From positions 186,001-250,000 of the forward strand of contig JAEKKV010000014.1 in assembly GCA_019510185.1 (NCBI GenBank): a DNA stretch of 64,000 nt, in the 5' to 3' direction. Positions 37,284-46,198 of this stretch are shown here, in pieces; the first letter of the stretch is position 1; each line of letters begins with the position of its first letter. The notes below the pieces were generated by a model. That model ran no database searches. It worked only from the letters and a program-made list of their open reading frames with translations, and was not told the origin of the DNA. A program made the position numbers and the translations under genes. Origin of the DNA: Verrucomicrobiota bacterium (GTDB taxonomy: Bacteria; Verrucomicrobiota; Verrucomicrobiia; Opitutales; Opitutaceae).

Positions 37284-37310
37284 ACCGATCTCGCAACGTT
37301 CCCGGTTCCA

Positions 37311-37345
37311 CGGCCAGGCGCCCGCGCGCCTGGCCGTTTTATTTT
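37311..37345 (+). terminator. Rho-independent terminator after xylA
   Basis: A perfect 10-bp GC-rich stem (37311-37320 with 37327-37336) with a 6-base loop is followed by TTTTATTTT. It lies 27 bp after the xylA stop and closes the xylB-xylA transcript. There is no T-run on the opposite side. Confidence 0.9.
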
Positions 37346-37353
37346 CAGCGTGC

Positions 37354-38694
37354 CTACCTCGACCGCGGTGGCTGCGGCGGGCGGCGAGAAAAGGGGAAAA
37401 GGTCGCCCGTCTCCAATGTGGACGCGGCAGGCGCCGGTTTGGGCGCAGCCGTCGGAGGCAGGCCGGCGGCTTCGCGGAGTTTGTCCTTCTTGCTCTTGCG
37501 CTTGCCCTTGATGCCGCCGGTCGGCGCCGGGCCGGGCACGATGGTTTCGACCGGTTCGAAGCCCGCGATCTGTTCGCGTTCCAACGGCACGCGGTTGCGC
37601 TTTTCGATCAACCGGAAGTGCGCATCGGTCTCCGCGCTGATAAAGCTCACCGCCACCCCGCTCTCCCCCGCCCGTCCGGTGCGGCCGATGCGGTGCGTGT
37701 AATCGGCGGGCGAACGCGGCAGGTCATAGTTCACCACCACCGGCAATTGCTCGATGTCGATGCCGCGTGAGGCGACATCCGTGGCGAGGAGCACGCGCAG
37801 CCGGCCGGCCTTGAAATCGGCCAGCGCCTGGGTGCGCGCGCCCTGACTGAGTTCGCCGTGCAACGCCGCCGCCGGGATGCCAAGACGGCAGAGTTTCTCG
37901 GCCACGTGCTCGGTGGCGTAACGGGTGGCGACAAAAACCAGCACGCGCGTCCACTCATGAAACAGGATGAGGTTTCGCAAAAGCTGGGTGCGTTGCGAAG
38001 CGTCCACCTCGATGGCCCGCTGGCGGATGTCGGGCCGGCCCTCCGGCGTCGCCGCAATCGCGATACGCACGGCGTTCGACAGGATATTCTCCGCGAGCGT
38101 CCGCACGGCCGGAGGAAACGTGGCGGAGAACAACAGCGTCTGCCGGCGCACAGGCAGCAAAGCGAGGATGCGCGCGAGTTCGTCGGCGAAGCCCAGGGCA
38201 AAGAGCCGGTCGGCCTCGTCCAGCACGAGCGTGGAAACGGAAGCCAGCGAAAGCGCGTTGTGATCGAGGAGATCGAGCAGACGTCCGGGCGTGGCCACGA
38301 CGATGTCGGCCCCGCCACCCAGCGCCATCATCTGCGGATTGATCGAAACACCTCCGACCGCGACGAGGGTCTTGAGCGCGGCTTCGCGGGGAAGCTGGCT
38401 GCCGTATACCGCAACCTCCTCCGCGATCTGGGCGGCGAGTTCACGCGTGGGAACCAGGATCAACGCCCGCACAAAACGACCGCGGCCGCGCGGCCCCTCC
38501 GCGACGAGGCGGTCGATGATCGGCAGGACGAAAGCCGCGGTCTTGCCCGAACCGGTTTGCGCCGAAGCCCACACGTCCTCGCCCCGCAACACGGCCGGAA
38601 TCGCCGCGGCCTGAATGGGCGTCGGCGCCGCATAATCACGACCGGCAATGGCCCGGAGGAGCGGTTCGGAAAGGCCGAGGGAAGAAAACGACAT
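37354..38694 (-). CDS. DEAD-box ATP-dependent RNA helicase (RhlE-like)
   Basis: A 446-aa DEAD-box helicase that remodels RNA or ribonucleoprotein complexes. The Q motif appears at 22-28 (AAPTPIQ), Walker A at 45-52 (AQTGSGKT), followed by PTRELAAQ, DEAD and SAT motifs, then the C-terminal domain motifs ATDVASRGID and HRIGRTGRAG. The tail beyond about 400 is basic and low-complexity (KGKRKSKKDK), typical for the RhlE group, and may bind RNA. The ATG at 38694 starts MSFSSLGL, the usual N-terminus; an upstream frame extension is unlikely. Monocistronic; convergent with xylA. Confidence 0.95.
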   Translation of the reverse strand: MSFSSLGLSEPLLRAIAGRDYAAPTPIQAAAIPAVLRGEDVWASAQTGSGKTAAFVLPIIDRLVAEGPRGRGRFVRALILVPTRELAAQIAEEVAVYGSQLPREAALKTLVAVGGVSINPQMMALGGGADIVVATPGRLLDLLDHNALSLASVSTLVLDEADRLFALGFADELARILALLPVRRQTLLFSATFPPAVRTLAENILSNAVRIAIAATPEGRPDIRQRAIEVDASQRTQLLRNLILFHEWTRVLVFVATRYATEHVAEKLCRLGIPAAALHGELSQGARTQALADFKAGRLRVLLATDVASRGIDIEQLPVVVNYDLPRSPADYTHRIGRTGRAGESGVAVSFISAETDAHFRLIEKRNRVPLEREQIAGFEPVETIVPGPAPTGGIKGKRKSKKDKLREAAGLPPTAAPKPAPAASTLETGDLFPFSRRPPQPPRSR

Positions 38695-38755
38695 GGACCC
38701 AGCGTGAGTCCTCCCGGCCGGCGCGTCCACCAAACCTTGAACCGCCGACGGGCCC

Positions 38756-38786
38756 AAAAAAGGGCGGCCCGCGATCGGGCCACCCT
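38756..38786 (-). terminator. Rho-independent terminator of the second GloVer gene
   Basis: An 11-bp stem with one C-A mismatch (38761-38771 with 38776-38786) is followed on the minus strand by six T residues. It lies about 50 bp after the stop of the GloVer gene. Its position and composition mirror the terminator of the first paralogue at 16509-16536. Confidence 0.7.
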
Positions 38787-38837
38787 GTCGTCAACTGCTC
38801 GCGAGAGGCGAAGCGAAAAACACCCCGCCCCCTGCGC

Positions 38838-40025
38838 TCAGGGGGTAAATTTAAAGATCTTGGGAGAACCTATGCTCGTGTTGCCAGTCGTCCCGTAAAA
38901 ATGTCCCGCCCCGTCGTCCATCAGTCCGGCCGAGGGAGCGGCGCCGATCGGTCCGGCGGAATTGAAGTTAACCAGCGTCGTGAAGTTGTAGCTGTAGTTG
39001 CTGAAATCAAATTCCATGCGGTACAGCGTGCCTCCGCCATCGACATCCGACGGCGAGTATCCGCCCGTGCTCATGGTGCCGTAGAGCGAACCGTTGCTCG
39101 CCAGGATGGGTGACGAGAAAGGCGCATAGCCCGTGTATTCGCCGGTATAGAAATCGATCCACGTCACGTAGCCGAGATCTTCCGTGTAGGTAAAAACCAG
39201 CCCCCGCCCGTAGGAACCGCCGCCTGAGGTGAGGCCGATGAACTTGCCGGGTTCCTTTTCCATGATGCACATGGGATTGGCGCCGTCATAGAAGGCGTAT
39301 TGCCCCAACTGCTCCAGCACGACGATGTGCCCCCATGGATCCAGGCAGTACACCGTCCCGCTGTTGTAGGTTCCGCCCACATACGTCGTCCCGTAGAGAT
39401 TGCCGTCGGAGGCATAGATCAGGCTGTTCGGCAGACGGCCGGTCACCGACGCATCAAACGACCGCAGCGTGGTCAGCGAATAAAAGTCATCCAGCTCGAA
39501 CACCGTACCGTCCCCGTAATCGCCTCCGCCCTCGGTCGTGCCATAGAACTCGCCGGACGATCCCTCCACGAGATTGTCCGGATGGTAGCCGTCACCGCCG
39601 CCCGTGAAGTCCATGAGGACCGTCAGCGTGCCGTCCGTCAGCATTTGGAAAACGGTGCCGTAACCATAGTAGCCACCGCCCTCGGTCGTGCCGTAGAGAT
39701 TGCCGTCGCTGCCCTTGATCAAAGAGTCGGGATAGGCTCCGTCCGGGCCACTCCAGTGCATCAGCTCGGTGAAGGTTCCGCCCGAGGTCAGTCTGTAAAA
39801 CGACCCGGAGTAGGATTCGCCGCCCGCACGGGTGACGCCATAATAGTCGCCGTCATCGCCCAAGACCAAGGAGGTCTTTCCCGGGGCGATTGACGACGGA
39901 AACGTATGCACCGCCGTTATCGTGCTCGCCTGGGCGCCCGCAGGGGTGAACGCGGCGACGCAGGAACCAACCAACAGCAGACTGCTGTGAAACACCGTCC
40001 ATAACTGACTCGTGTGGGTTTTCAT
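38838..40025 (-). CDS. GloVer-repeat (TIGR03803-like) secreted protein, paralogue 2
   Basis: A 395-aa exported protein with signal peptide 1-35. Repeats such as LIKGSDGNLYGTTEGGGYYGYG and LVEGSSGEFYGTTEGGG recur about every 45-50 residues and should form a propeller. It matches the paralogue at 16580-17764 in length, start (MKTH), repeat order and C-terminal ending (KIFKFTP versus KLFKFTP). The function of the family is not known. The upstream frame extension to 40136 runs into the promoter region and lacks a signal sequence; the ATG at 40025 is used. No sorting or anchoring signal is evident. Confidence 0.85.
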   Translation of the reverse strand: MKTHTSQLWTVFHSSLLLVGSCVAAFTPAGAQASTITAVHTFPSSIAPGKTSLVLGDDGDYYGVTRAGGESYSGSFYRLTSGGTFTELMHWSGPDGAYPDSLIKGSDGNLYGTTEGGGYYGYGTVFQMLTDGTLTVLMDFTGGGDGYHPDNLVEGSSGEFYGTTEGGGDYGDGTVFELDDFYSLTTLRSFDASVTGRLPNSLIYASDGNLYGTTYVGGTYNSGTVYCLDPWGHIVVLEQLGQYAFYDGANPMCIMEKEPGKFIGLTSGGGSYGRGLVFTYTEDLGYVTWIDFYTGEYTGYAPFSSPILASNGSLYGTMSTGGYSPSDVDGGGTLYRMEFDFSNYSYNFTTLVNFNSAGPIGAAPSAGLMDDGAGHFYGTTGNTSIGSPKIFKFTP

Positions 40026-40350
40026 GGTTTTATTTTTCGTGGGTAATTCCCGGCAGCCGAATAATGCGGCCGGCAAAAGGCTCGATGGGCGGCCACGGCG
40101 CGGGTGACCTGACAATGACACAAACAGGGCGGACAAAGGGCGGGCAGGAACTCGGATTCACAGCTAGAAAGCACCCCGCCGTTAAAGCCATTGGTTTTCG
40201 ATGTTAACGATAAACCTTTGTGTTAGCGCGGCCATGCGGCAGCCCATGCGTGATCACTTCACTCACTGCCGGTTGGAACAGCAGTGCCTTCGCAGCTCGT
40301 TTTCCGGCAAACGCTTTATCGTCCCCGCCAGCGACAGAAAGTCGGCGGCC
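40026..40350. other. 325-bp gap upstream of the second GloVer gene
   Basis: This region lies between the phosphoesterase stop and the GloVer start, both on the minus strand, and should carry the GloVer promoter. An AT-richer patch at about 40185-40225 contains GTTAAC. A short plus-strand frame (40201-40452) runs into the phosphoesterase gene in antisense and has no protein-like features. I see no RNA gene or repeat. Confidence 0.4.
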
Positions 40351-41124
40351 TCACAACTCCACCACGGTGATTTCCGGGGGACAGTTCATGCGGGCCGGAA
40401 CGCCGTAGGTGCCCACGCCGACGTTGACGTAGAGCGGCCCGGCGGGAGTTGAAAACAAACCCATGTCGTAATGGCCGACATGCCGGGGCAGCGCGACCGC
40501 GCCATAAAAAGGAATCCGCACCTGGCCGCCGTGCGAGTGGCCCGCAAACACGGCGGCAAAGCGCCTCCCCGCGGTTTCGTTGGCGGTCATCGGATAATGC
40601 GTCAGCAGGACTCGCGGACGTTCACCCTGCGGCCGGATAAAACCCACATACCGTTCGGCGGAACCGCAAAGCTCGATCGCACCTCCGGGGGGCGACGCGG
40701 TTTTATTGACCAGCCAGGCTCCGCCCGTGTCGGCGAAGGCCTTGAAATAAGGTCCGAAAGGGGCGCGGCAGCCATAGTCGTGATTCCCCGGCACGCCGTA
40801 AACGGGATGCTGGATTTTTCGGACGAACCGCAGCGCGCCCGTCTGATAAAGAGAATCGTCGATCAGATCGCCGAGGAAACACACGAAGTCGGGATTCAAC
40901 CGGTTGATCGTGGCCACGACTTCCTCGGCATAATCCTGATCGCCCCGATAATGAAAATCGCTCCACAACACGAAACGCGCGACGGGATTATCCGCCAGTT
41001 TCAGGTGGCTGACGCGCAGCCGGTGCGGCGCCCACAGAAAAGCCTGCGCAACCCCCGCGCCCAGCACCGTGACGGCGGCCGTCCCCAAAAACTGACGGCG
41101 GGTAAGCAGGCGTTTCGTTTCCAT
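40351..41124 (-). CDS. Calcineurin-like metallophosphoesterase with twin-arginine signal
   Basis: A 257-aa protein of the YkuE/LpxG-like group. The N-terminus has RRQFLG (9-14) before a hydrophobic stretch, which fits a Tat signal or anchor. Metal ligands are D56 and H58 (SDFHYRGD), D86 (GDLIDD), N114-H115 (GNHDYG), then LTHYP and GHSHGG. This is a complete dinuclear metallophosphoesterase site. Relatives hydrolyse UDP-2,3-diacylglucosamine in lipid A synthesis or other phosphodiesters. It is the last gene of the minus-strand run that begins with lpxK, so a lipid A-linked role is possible but unproven. Confidence 0.88.
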   Translation of the reverse strand: METKRLLTRRQFLGTAAVTVLGAGVAQAFLWAPHRLRVSHLKLADNPVARFVLWSDFHYRGDQDYAEEVVATINRLNPDFVCFLGDLIDDSLYQTGALRFVRKIQHPVYGVPGNHDYGCRAPFGPYFKAFADTGGAWLVNKTASPPGGAIELCGSAERYVGFIRPQGERPRVLLTHYPMTANETAGRRFAAVFAGHSHGGQVRIPFYGAVALPRHVGHYDMGLFSTPAGPLYVNVGVGTYGVPARMNCPPEITVVEL

Positions 41125-41170
41125 GATTACGGGCGGCCAAGACCGGGCGGGTGAGTTCGGGGCTCGCCGA

Positions 41171-42163
41171 TTATTTTTTGTTCAACGGGCTGCGCAGGCC
41201 GCGCTTGATGGGCGTCTCCTGCGGACGCACCGTTTTGCGCAGGGCCGCCAGCAACGTTTCGAAATCCGCCGGCAAGGGTGCGCGTAGGTCGAGCGGCTTG
41301 CCCGTGATCGGATGCGTCACGACGAGATGTTCGGCGTGCAACATGACGCGCGTCGGCTGCAACGGCAGGCGCGGGCTGTCCTTCCAGCCGTAAATCACGT
41401 CGCCCAGCAGGATGTGGCCGAGCGCCTTCATGTGAACGCGGATCTGATGCGTGCGGCCGGTGTGGATCGTGCAACGCATGAGCGAGGCGAGGTTGCCGCC
41501 AAACGCCTCCACCCGCTCCCAATCCGTGTGCGCCTCGCGTCCGTTCCCGGTCTCGATCACGGCCATTTTGTGGCGCTGCGTCGGATTTCGCCCGATGGGT
41601 TTGCGCAGACTCCCGCTCATCAGCTGCGGGACGCCGTCCACCAGGGCCAGATATTGTTTGTGCGAAGTCCGCTCGGCGAACTGCTGCGAAAGTCCGCGGT
41701 GGGCCGCGTCGGTTTTCGCCACGAGCATCACGCCCGAGGTCTCGCGGTCGAGCCGGTGCACGATGCCCGGACGCTCGACACCGCCGATGCCGCTCAACTC
41801 GCCCTCGCAGTGCGAGAGCAGCGCATGGACCAGCGTGTCCTCGCCGGTGCCCGCGCCGGGGTGCACGACCATGCCGGAGGCCTTGTTGATCGCCAGGAGA
41901 TGTTCATCCTCGAAAATCACCTCGAGCGGGATGTCCACCGCCTTGATCTCGGCGGGCTTCACCTCGGCAAAGGAAAACACGAGGACCTCGCCTCCATGCA
42001 CCTCGGCGCTGCGATCCAGCGCCCGGCCGTCGCGCGTCACCAAACCAGCGTCGAGCGAACGCTGAAAGGCGACCCGGCTGTGCTCGGGGAAGGCTGCGGC
42101 GAGCACTTTGTCGGCGCGGGCGCGGCGGATGCCTTCGGGAACGGTGTAGGAGGTCGTTGACAT
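41171..42163 (-). CDS. RluD-type ribosomal large subunit pseudouridine synthase
   Basis: A 330-aa RluA-family enzyme that converts selected uridines of 23S rRNA to pseudouridine. An S4-like RNA-binding domain spans about 1-75. The catalytic domain follows, with motif HRLDRETSG containing catalytic D139, and downstream HTGRTHQIRVHM. A basic C-terminal tail ends the protein. The ATG at 42163 is preferred to a GTG at 42187 that would overlap the spacer to the deaminase gene. The exact site modified cannot be predicted, so the gene symbol is left blank. Confidence 0.92.
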   Translation of the reverse strand: MSTTSYTVPEGIRRARADKVLAAAFPEHSRVAFQRSLDAGLVTRDGRALDRSAEVHGGEVLVFSFAEVKPAEIKAVDIPLEVIFEDEHLLAINKASGMVVHPGAGTGEDTLVHALLSHCEGELSGIGGVERPGIVHRLDRETSGVMLVAKTDAAHRGLSQQFAERTSHKQYLALVDGVPQLMSGSLRKPIGRNPTQRHKMAVIETGNGREAHTDWERVEAFGGNLASLMRCTIHTGRTHQIRVHMKALGHILLGDVIYGWKDSPRLPLQPTRVMLHAEHLVVTHPITGKPLDLRAPLPADFETLLAALRKTVRPQETPIKRGLRSPLNKK

Positions 42164-42189
42164 GGATCGAACGGAAACAAAGCCCACCC

Positions 42190-43170
42190 TCAGGCGGTTT
42201 TTCCGGCAAGGCGATCAATCTCGGCGAGCATTCGCCGGCGGGTCTCGGCCGGGACGTCGGCCGCCTCCCAGCCGTTGGCGGCGAGGCGGACGAGCTCGGC
42301 GCGCGTGAAGCCGGCCTCGGCGGCAAGCGCGGCATATTCGCCGTTGAGCGAGTTGGCGAAAACCAGCGGGTCGTCGGTGCTGATCGTGCAACGCACGCCC
42401 GCTTGCATGAGCGCGCGCAACGGATGCTCCGCCAGCGAAGCCGCGACGCGGAGTCGCACGTTGCTGAGCGGACACACGTCAAAAACAACTCCGCGCTCCA
42501 CCGCCAGCGCGACGACGGCGGCGTCCTCGATCGCGCGCACGCCATGCTGGATGCGCGTCGCCCCGAGTTGCTCGATGGCCTCGCGCACGCGGTGCGCGCC
42601 ATCGAACTCGCCCGCGTGGCATTTGGTGGTCTTGCCCGCGGCGCGCAGGCGCGCCCACACGCCGGCGGTCCACGCCTCCGTCGGCACCCGCTCGAATCCG
42701 TGCAGATCGACGCCCGACAGTTCGTCCCAGTTTTCCAAATCGTCGATCACCGCCCGCATCGGCCCGGCGTAGTCGGTGCGGAGCATCCCCGCGAAGATCC
42801 GCACTTCCAAGCCGGGGGGAACGGCCGCGCGGATGGCGGCGATGATCTCGCGTCCGGGCACGGCGATGAACTGCGTGACCGGCAGGTGAAAACTGGTCTC
42901 CACGTAGCGCACGTTCTGCGCGACATGTTTCGCGAACACCGCGCGGGCCGCCTCATGGTAGCGCTCCGCCGAGGTGAACCACGGCAGGGCGTGCCCGAGC
43001 AGGATCTCGTCGAATTTCGAAAAATCCGGGTAACGAAAATCCGGCGCGTGAAACGCCGGGTCGGCCGGATAGGTCTCCGGCCGCCACGCGCGCAACAGCT
43101 CGTAAGGCAGCGCGCCTTCGAGATGCAGGTGCGTTTCCGTCTTGGGCAACGACTGGATGAAAGGCTCCAT
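42190..43170 (-). CDS. Adenosine deaminase-family enzyme
   Basis: A 326-aa amidohydrolase expected to deaminate adenosine, adenine or 6-aminodeoxyfutalosine. Zinc ligands H14 and H16 are in THLHLEG, H185 and E188 in CHAGE, H209 in QHGVR and D266 in STDDP, so the site is complete. The ATG at 43170 gives the standard beginning [13 protein letters not shown] start at 43209 would overlap the TGA of the aminopeptidase gene (ATGA) and add 13 residues, which is possible if coupling is used. The substrate among these options is not decided by what can be seen. Confidence 0.87.
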   Translation of the reverse strand: MEPFIQSLPKTETHLHLEGALPYELLRAWRPETYPADPAFHAPDFRYPDFSKFDEILLGHALPWFTSAERYHEAARAVFAKHVAQNVRYVETSFHLPVTQFIAVPGREIIAAIRAAVPPGLEVRIFAGMLRTDYAGPMRAVIDDLENWDELSGVDLHGFERVPTEAWTAGVWARLRAAGKTTKCHAGEFDGAHRVREAIEQLGATRIQHGVRAIEDAAVVALAVERGVVFDVCPLSNVRLRVAASLAEHPLRALMQAGVRCTISTDDPLVFANSLNGEYAALAAEAGFTRAELVRLAANGWEAADVPAETRRRMLAEIDRLAGKTA

Positions 43171-43205
43171 GCAGGGGAAACCGCCGATGCCGCCGGTGGC
43201 GACCA

Positions 43206-44327
43206 TCATTTCCCGCCGAGCAGGTAGCCGGGGTTCAACTTGTGCAGCGCCTTCGGCACGAAGAGACCGTCCTTGCGGATGAGTTTGCCGTCGAACCAGA
43301 TTTCGCCGCCGCCCCACTCCGGGCGCTGGATGCTCACCATGTCCCAGTGAACCTGCGACTTGTTGCCGTTGCCGACGCCGTCGTAGGCCTGACCGGGTGT
43401 GAAATGGAAACTCCCCGCGATCTTCTCGTCGAAGAGGATGTCGCGCATGGGCTCGAGGATGTGCGGGTTGAACCCGATGGCGAATTCGCCGATGTAACGC
43501 GCGCCGGCGTCGCTATCGAGAATCTCGTTGAGGCGCTTCGTGTTGTTGGCGGTCGCCTCGACGATGCGGCCCTTCTTGAAGACGAGACGGATGTTGTCGA
43601 ACGATGCGCCGAGATAGACGGTGGGCGCGTTGTACTGGATGACGCCCTCGACGCTGTCCTTGACCGGACAGGAGAACACCTCGCCGTCGGGAATGTTGTG
43701 CGTGCCGCCGCAGGCGCGGGCGCCGATGCCCTTGATGGAGAAACGCAGGTCGGTGCCGGGACCCTTGAGGTGGACCTGGTCGGTTTTGTCCATGAGGGCC
43801 TTGAGCGCCTTCATGCCCGGGATGAGACGGGCGTAGTCCAGCGTGCAGACGCGGAAGAAGAAATCCTCGAACGCCTCGCTGCTCATCGCCGCCTGCTGGG
43901 CCATGGCGGAGGTCGGCCAGCGCAGCACGACCCAGCGCGTCTTGTTCACACGGTGGTCGATCACCGGCTTCATCAGCCGCGAGACGAGTTGCACGCGGGC
44001 CGAAGGGATGTCGGCGTTTTCAAAGATGTTGTCGGAGCCGCGCAGGGCGATGTAGGCGTCCATCTTCTCCATGCGATGCAGCTCGACCTCGGCGTGCGGG
44101 GCATACTGGGCCTCCTCGGCGCCGAGCATCAGCTCGCGCAGGACGCGGGCGCGGTGCAGGTTCACGTAAGGATGGGCACCGCGGGCCCGGGTCGCGCGGA
44201 TGAGCGCGATGACCATCGCCTCGGGGACGTCGAAGGCGTCGATGAGGACGCGCTCGCCCTTTTTCAATTCGAGGGAAAAACCGGCCAGCCCTTCGGCCAG
44301 CTGCGTGTAACGGGAGTCGATGATCAT
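43206..44327 (-). CDS. M29-family metallo-aminopeptidase
   Basis: A 373-aa dinuclear metal aminopeptidase (thermophilic aminopeptidase T family) that removes N-terminal residues from peptides in the cytoplasm. Likely metal and catalytic residues are E216 in DGEVF, E281 in GEFAIG, H308 in SFHF, Y315 in AYDG, H327 and D329 in VHWDM, all at the family spacing. The preceding frame extends to 44372, but the ATG at 44327 begins the conserved part. It lies in the same direction as the GNAT and lpxK genes, and its stop touches the deaminase start. Confidence 0.92.
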   Translation of the reverse strand: MIIDSRYTQLAEGLAGFSLELKKGERVLIDAFDVPEAMVIALIRATRARGAHPYVNLHRARVLRELMLGAEEAQYAPHAEVELHRMEKMDAYIALRGSDNIFENADIPSARVQLVSRLMKPVIDHRVNKTRWVVLRWPTSAMAQQAAMSSEAFEDFFFRVCTLDYARLIPGMKALKALMDKTDQVHLKGPGTDLRFSIKGIGARACGGTHNIPDGEVFSCPVKDSVEGVIQYNAPTVYLGASFDNIRLVFKKGRIVEATANNTKRLNEILDSDAGARYIGEFAIGFNPHILEPMRDILFDEKIAGSFHFTPGQAYDGVGNGNKSQVHWDMVSIQRPEWGGGEIWFDGKLIRKDGLFVPKALHKLNPGYLLGGK

Positions 44328-44414
44328 GCGGAAAGAGAGGAAAACTAACGTCGCAGCCGCTCTCCGCCGCAAGCCTGGACGTGCGAACCCGCGCGCCGGC
44401 GCAGGCGCGGCCCG

Positions 44415-44846
44415 TCAGGCGGTTTTGTCATCGTGCTCCAACCGCCTGCCCAGGCTCACGACGTCGTCCTGCAGGAAGCCGATGGCCTTGTAGAAAGCGA
44501 GCACCTCCCGGTTGGAGGTCCTCACCTGCAAATTGATTTTGGGACAGCCCTCGGCCCGCAACAAACGCTCGGCCTCGTCCATCAGCCTCCGCCCGAATCC
44601 CTGTTTCCGCCGATCCGGGCAGACCGCCAGATAGTTGATCCATCCGCGGTGACCCTCGTAGCCGATCATGACCGTGCCGACGATCCGTCCGTCGGCCACG
44701 CCGACGCGAAAGAGATCCGGCCTCACCCTGGCTTTGCGGGCGATATCCTTTGCAGGATCGTTCTGCGGCTGCACCAGCTCGCATCGCCGCCACAGCGCGA
44801 TCACCGCGGCCTCATCCCCGGACTCAAAAGGGCGTATTGCCAGCAT
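44415..44846 (-). CDS. GNAT-family N-acetyltransferase (YpeA-like)
   Basis: A 143-aa acetyltransferase. The acetyl-CoA-binding motif A (AVCPDRRKQGFGRRLMDEAE) lies at about 75-94, followed by the NREVLAFYKAIGF motif near 118-130. The protein ends with VSLGRRLEHDDKTA, as in YpeA-like proteins. The acceptor is not predictable. The ATG at 44846 sits 17 bp after the lpxK stop, while the longer frame to 44978 overlaps lpxK and has no conserved sequence. Confidence 0.9.
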   Translation of the reverse strand: MLAIRPFESGDEAAVIALWRRCELVQPQNDPAKDIARKARVRPDLFRVGVADGRIVGTVMIGYEGHRGWINYLAVCPDRRKQGFGRRLMDEAERLLRAEGCPKINLQVRTSNREVLAFYKAIGFLQDDVVSLGRRLEHDDKTA

Positions 44847-44863
44847 GGGTCGCGTGTTTGAAC

Positions 44864-46051
44864 CTAAAAGGCCCGTACGGTCTCGGGAAAACAAATACGG
44901 CCGACGGCTTCGTCGAAGTCGGCCGCACCGCGGATGATGTCGATCTCCAGGCGCAGATAGTACACCGGCACGGGGCACGGCAGGCCTTCCGGCAGGCGCA
45001 CGGCGTCTTTTTCGGTGGTGACGATGAACTCGACCTTGTGCTCCAGCGCTTCGCTGAAGATCGCCACGAAATCGTCGTAGGCGAAGCGGTAGTGGTCGAG
45101 AAAGCGGCGCGTCACCAGGATTTGTCCGCCGAGATCGCGGAGGAATTTCTCAAAACTCTCCGGCACGGCGATGCCGCTGAACGCGCCCACCTTTTTGCCG
45201 CGCAGGAATTCCAGCGGCTGGCGTTCGTCGTCGCCGAAGCGCTGGAGGTATTGCGGCCGGTGCGCGCACTCGATGATGTCCACGCCGGGGTTGTGCTGGT
45301 GGATGAGGTCTTCCAGCTCGGCGTCGCGCTGGCCGTTGGATTTGGTGAGGAATACGTAGCTGGCGCGCTTCAGGTGCTTGATCGGCTCGCGCAGGATGCC
45401 GCGCGGGAGCAGGTGGCCGTTGCCAAAGGGGTTGGTCTTGTCCACCAGCAGCAGGTTGAGCCGGCCCTTGAGCGGGAGATACTGGAAGCCGTCGTCGAGC
45501 ACGAGGGTGTCGCAGCCGAATTTCTTCACCGCGTAGGTGCCGGCCTTCACGCGATTCTTGTCCACCAGCACGATCACGCCGGGGAGGTTGCGCGCGAGCA
45601 TGTAGGGCTCGTCGCCGGCCTGCTCGGAGTCGAGGAGCACGCGCTGGCCGTCGCTCACGATGCGCGGAGGCGGCTCGGCGGTGTGGGTGATGGCGTAGAC
45701 CCATTTTTTCCAGAACGGCGGGGCCTTGCTCTTGTAGCCGCGGGAGAGGATGGCGACCTTGCGGCCGCGATCGCGGAGGGCGCGGGCGAATTTTTCCACG
45801 ACCGGGGTCTTGCCGGTGCCGCCGACGGTGAGGTTGCCCACCACGACCACGAGGCAGCCGAGCGGCTGGTCGTGCAGGATCCGCTTCCGGTAGAGCCACA
45901 GGCGGGCCTGGGCGATGCCGTTGAAAAGGCAGGAGAGCGCCTGCAGGAAGGCCGCGAAGAGCGTCGCCCGCACATCCTCGCGCCGGCCGAAAATCACATC
46001 GATGGTGTAGAGCTCGAAAGCGGTGATTTGGCGTTTCAGCCAGGACGACAT
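44864..46051 (-). CDS. lpxK: Tetraacyldisaccharide 4'-kinase
   Basis: A 395-aa lipid A biosynthesis kinase that phosphorylates the 4' position of tetraacyldisaccharide 1-phosphate at the inner membrane. The P-loop is [11 protein letters not shown] at 72-82, preceded by an N-terminal membrane-associated helix region (about 25-70). SRGYKSK and [10 protein letters not shown]... are family motifs. It shows the cell builds lipid A, consistent with a diderm. It starts a minus-strand run of genes and is divergent from the class V aminotransferase gene. Confidence 0.95.
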   Translation of the reverse strand: MSSWLKRQITAFELYTIDVIFGRREDVRATLFAAFLQALSCLFNGIAQARLWLYRKRILHDQPLGCLVVVVGNLTVGGTGKTPVVEKFARALRDRGRKVAILSRGYKSKAPPFWKKWVYAITHTAEPPPRIVSDGQRVLLDSEQAGDEPYMLARNLPGVIVLVDKNRVKAGTYAVKKFGCDTLVLDDGFQYLPLKGRLNLLLVDKTNPFGNGHLLPRGILREPIKHLKRASYVFLTKSNGQRDAELEDLIHQHNPGVDIIECAHRPQYLQRFGDDERQPLEFLRGKKVGAFSGIAVPESFEKFLRDLGGQILVTRRFLDHYRFAYDDFVAIFSEALEHKVEFIVTTEKDAVRLPEGLPCPVPVYYLRLEIDIIRGAADFDEAVGRICFPETVRAF

Positions 46052-46198
46052 GCGGGGCGGATTAGGGTGTTGACGGTGCGGCGGCGGTAAAGCTTGGTAG
46101 AAAGTTCTACTAAGCCGCAGGCCGGGTCACGCAACTCAATCCTCCACGAGTCGCTGATAAACACCGGCCGGTGGCCGAATGTGGAAAATCCATCGTCC
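46052..46198. promoter_or_regulatory. Divergent region lpxK / aminotransferase with inverted repeat
   Basis: These 147 bp lie between the starts of lpxK and the aminotransferase gene and should hold both promoters. A near-perfect inverted repeat, GCTTGGTAGA-AAGT-TCTACTAAGC (one G-T pair), lies at 46092-46115, about 41 bp from the lpxK start and 83 bp from the aminotransferase start. It has no T-run, so an operator is more likely than a terminator. Confidence 0.45.

Noticed and set aside
40201..40452. 83-codon plus-strand open frame in the gap before the phosphoesterase
   Set aside because: Overlaps the phosphoesterase in antisense, has no protein-like pattern and no ribosome binding site.
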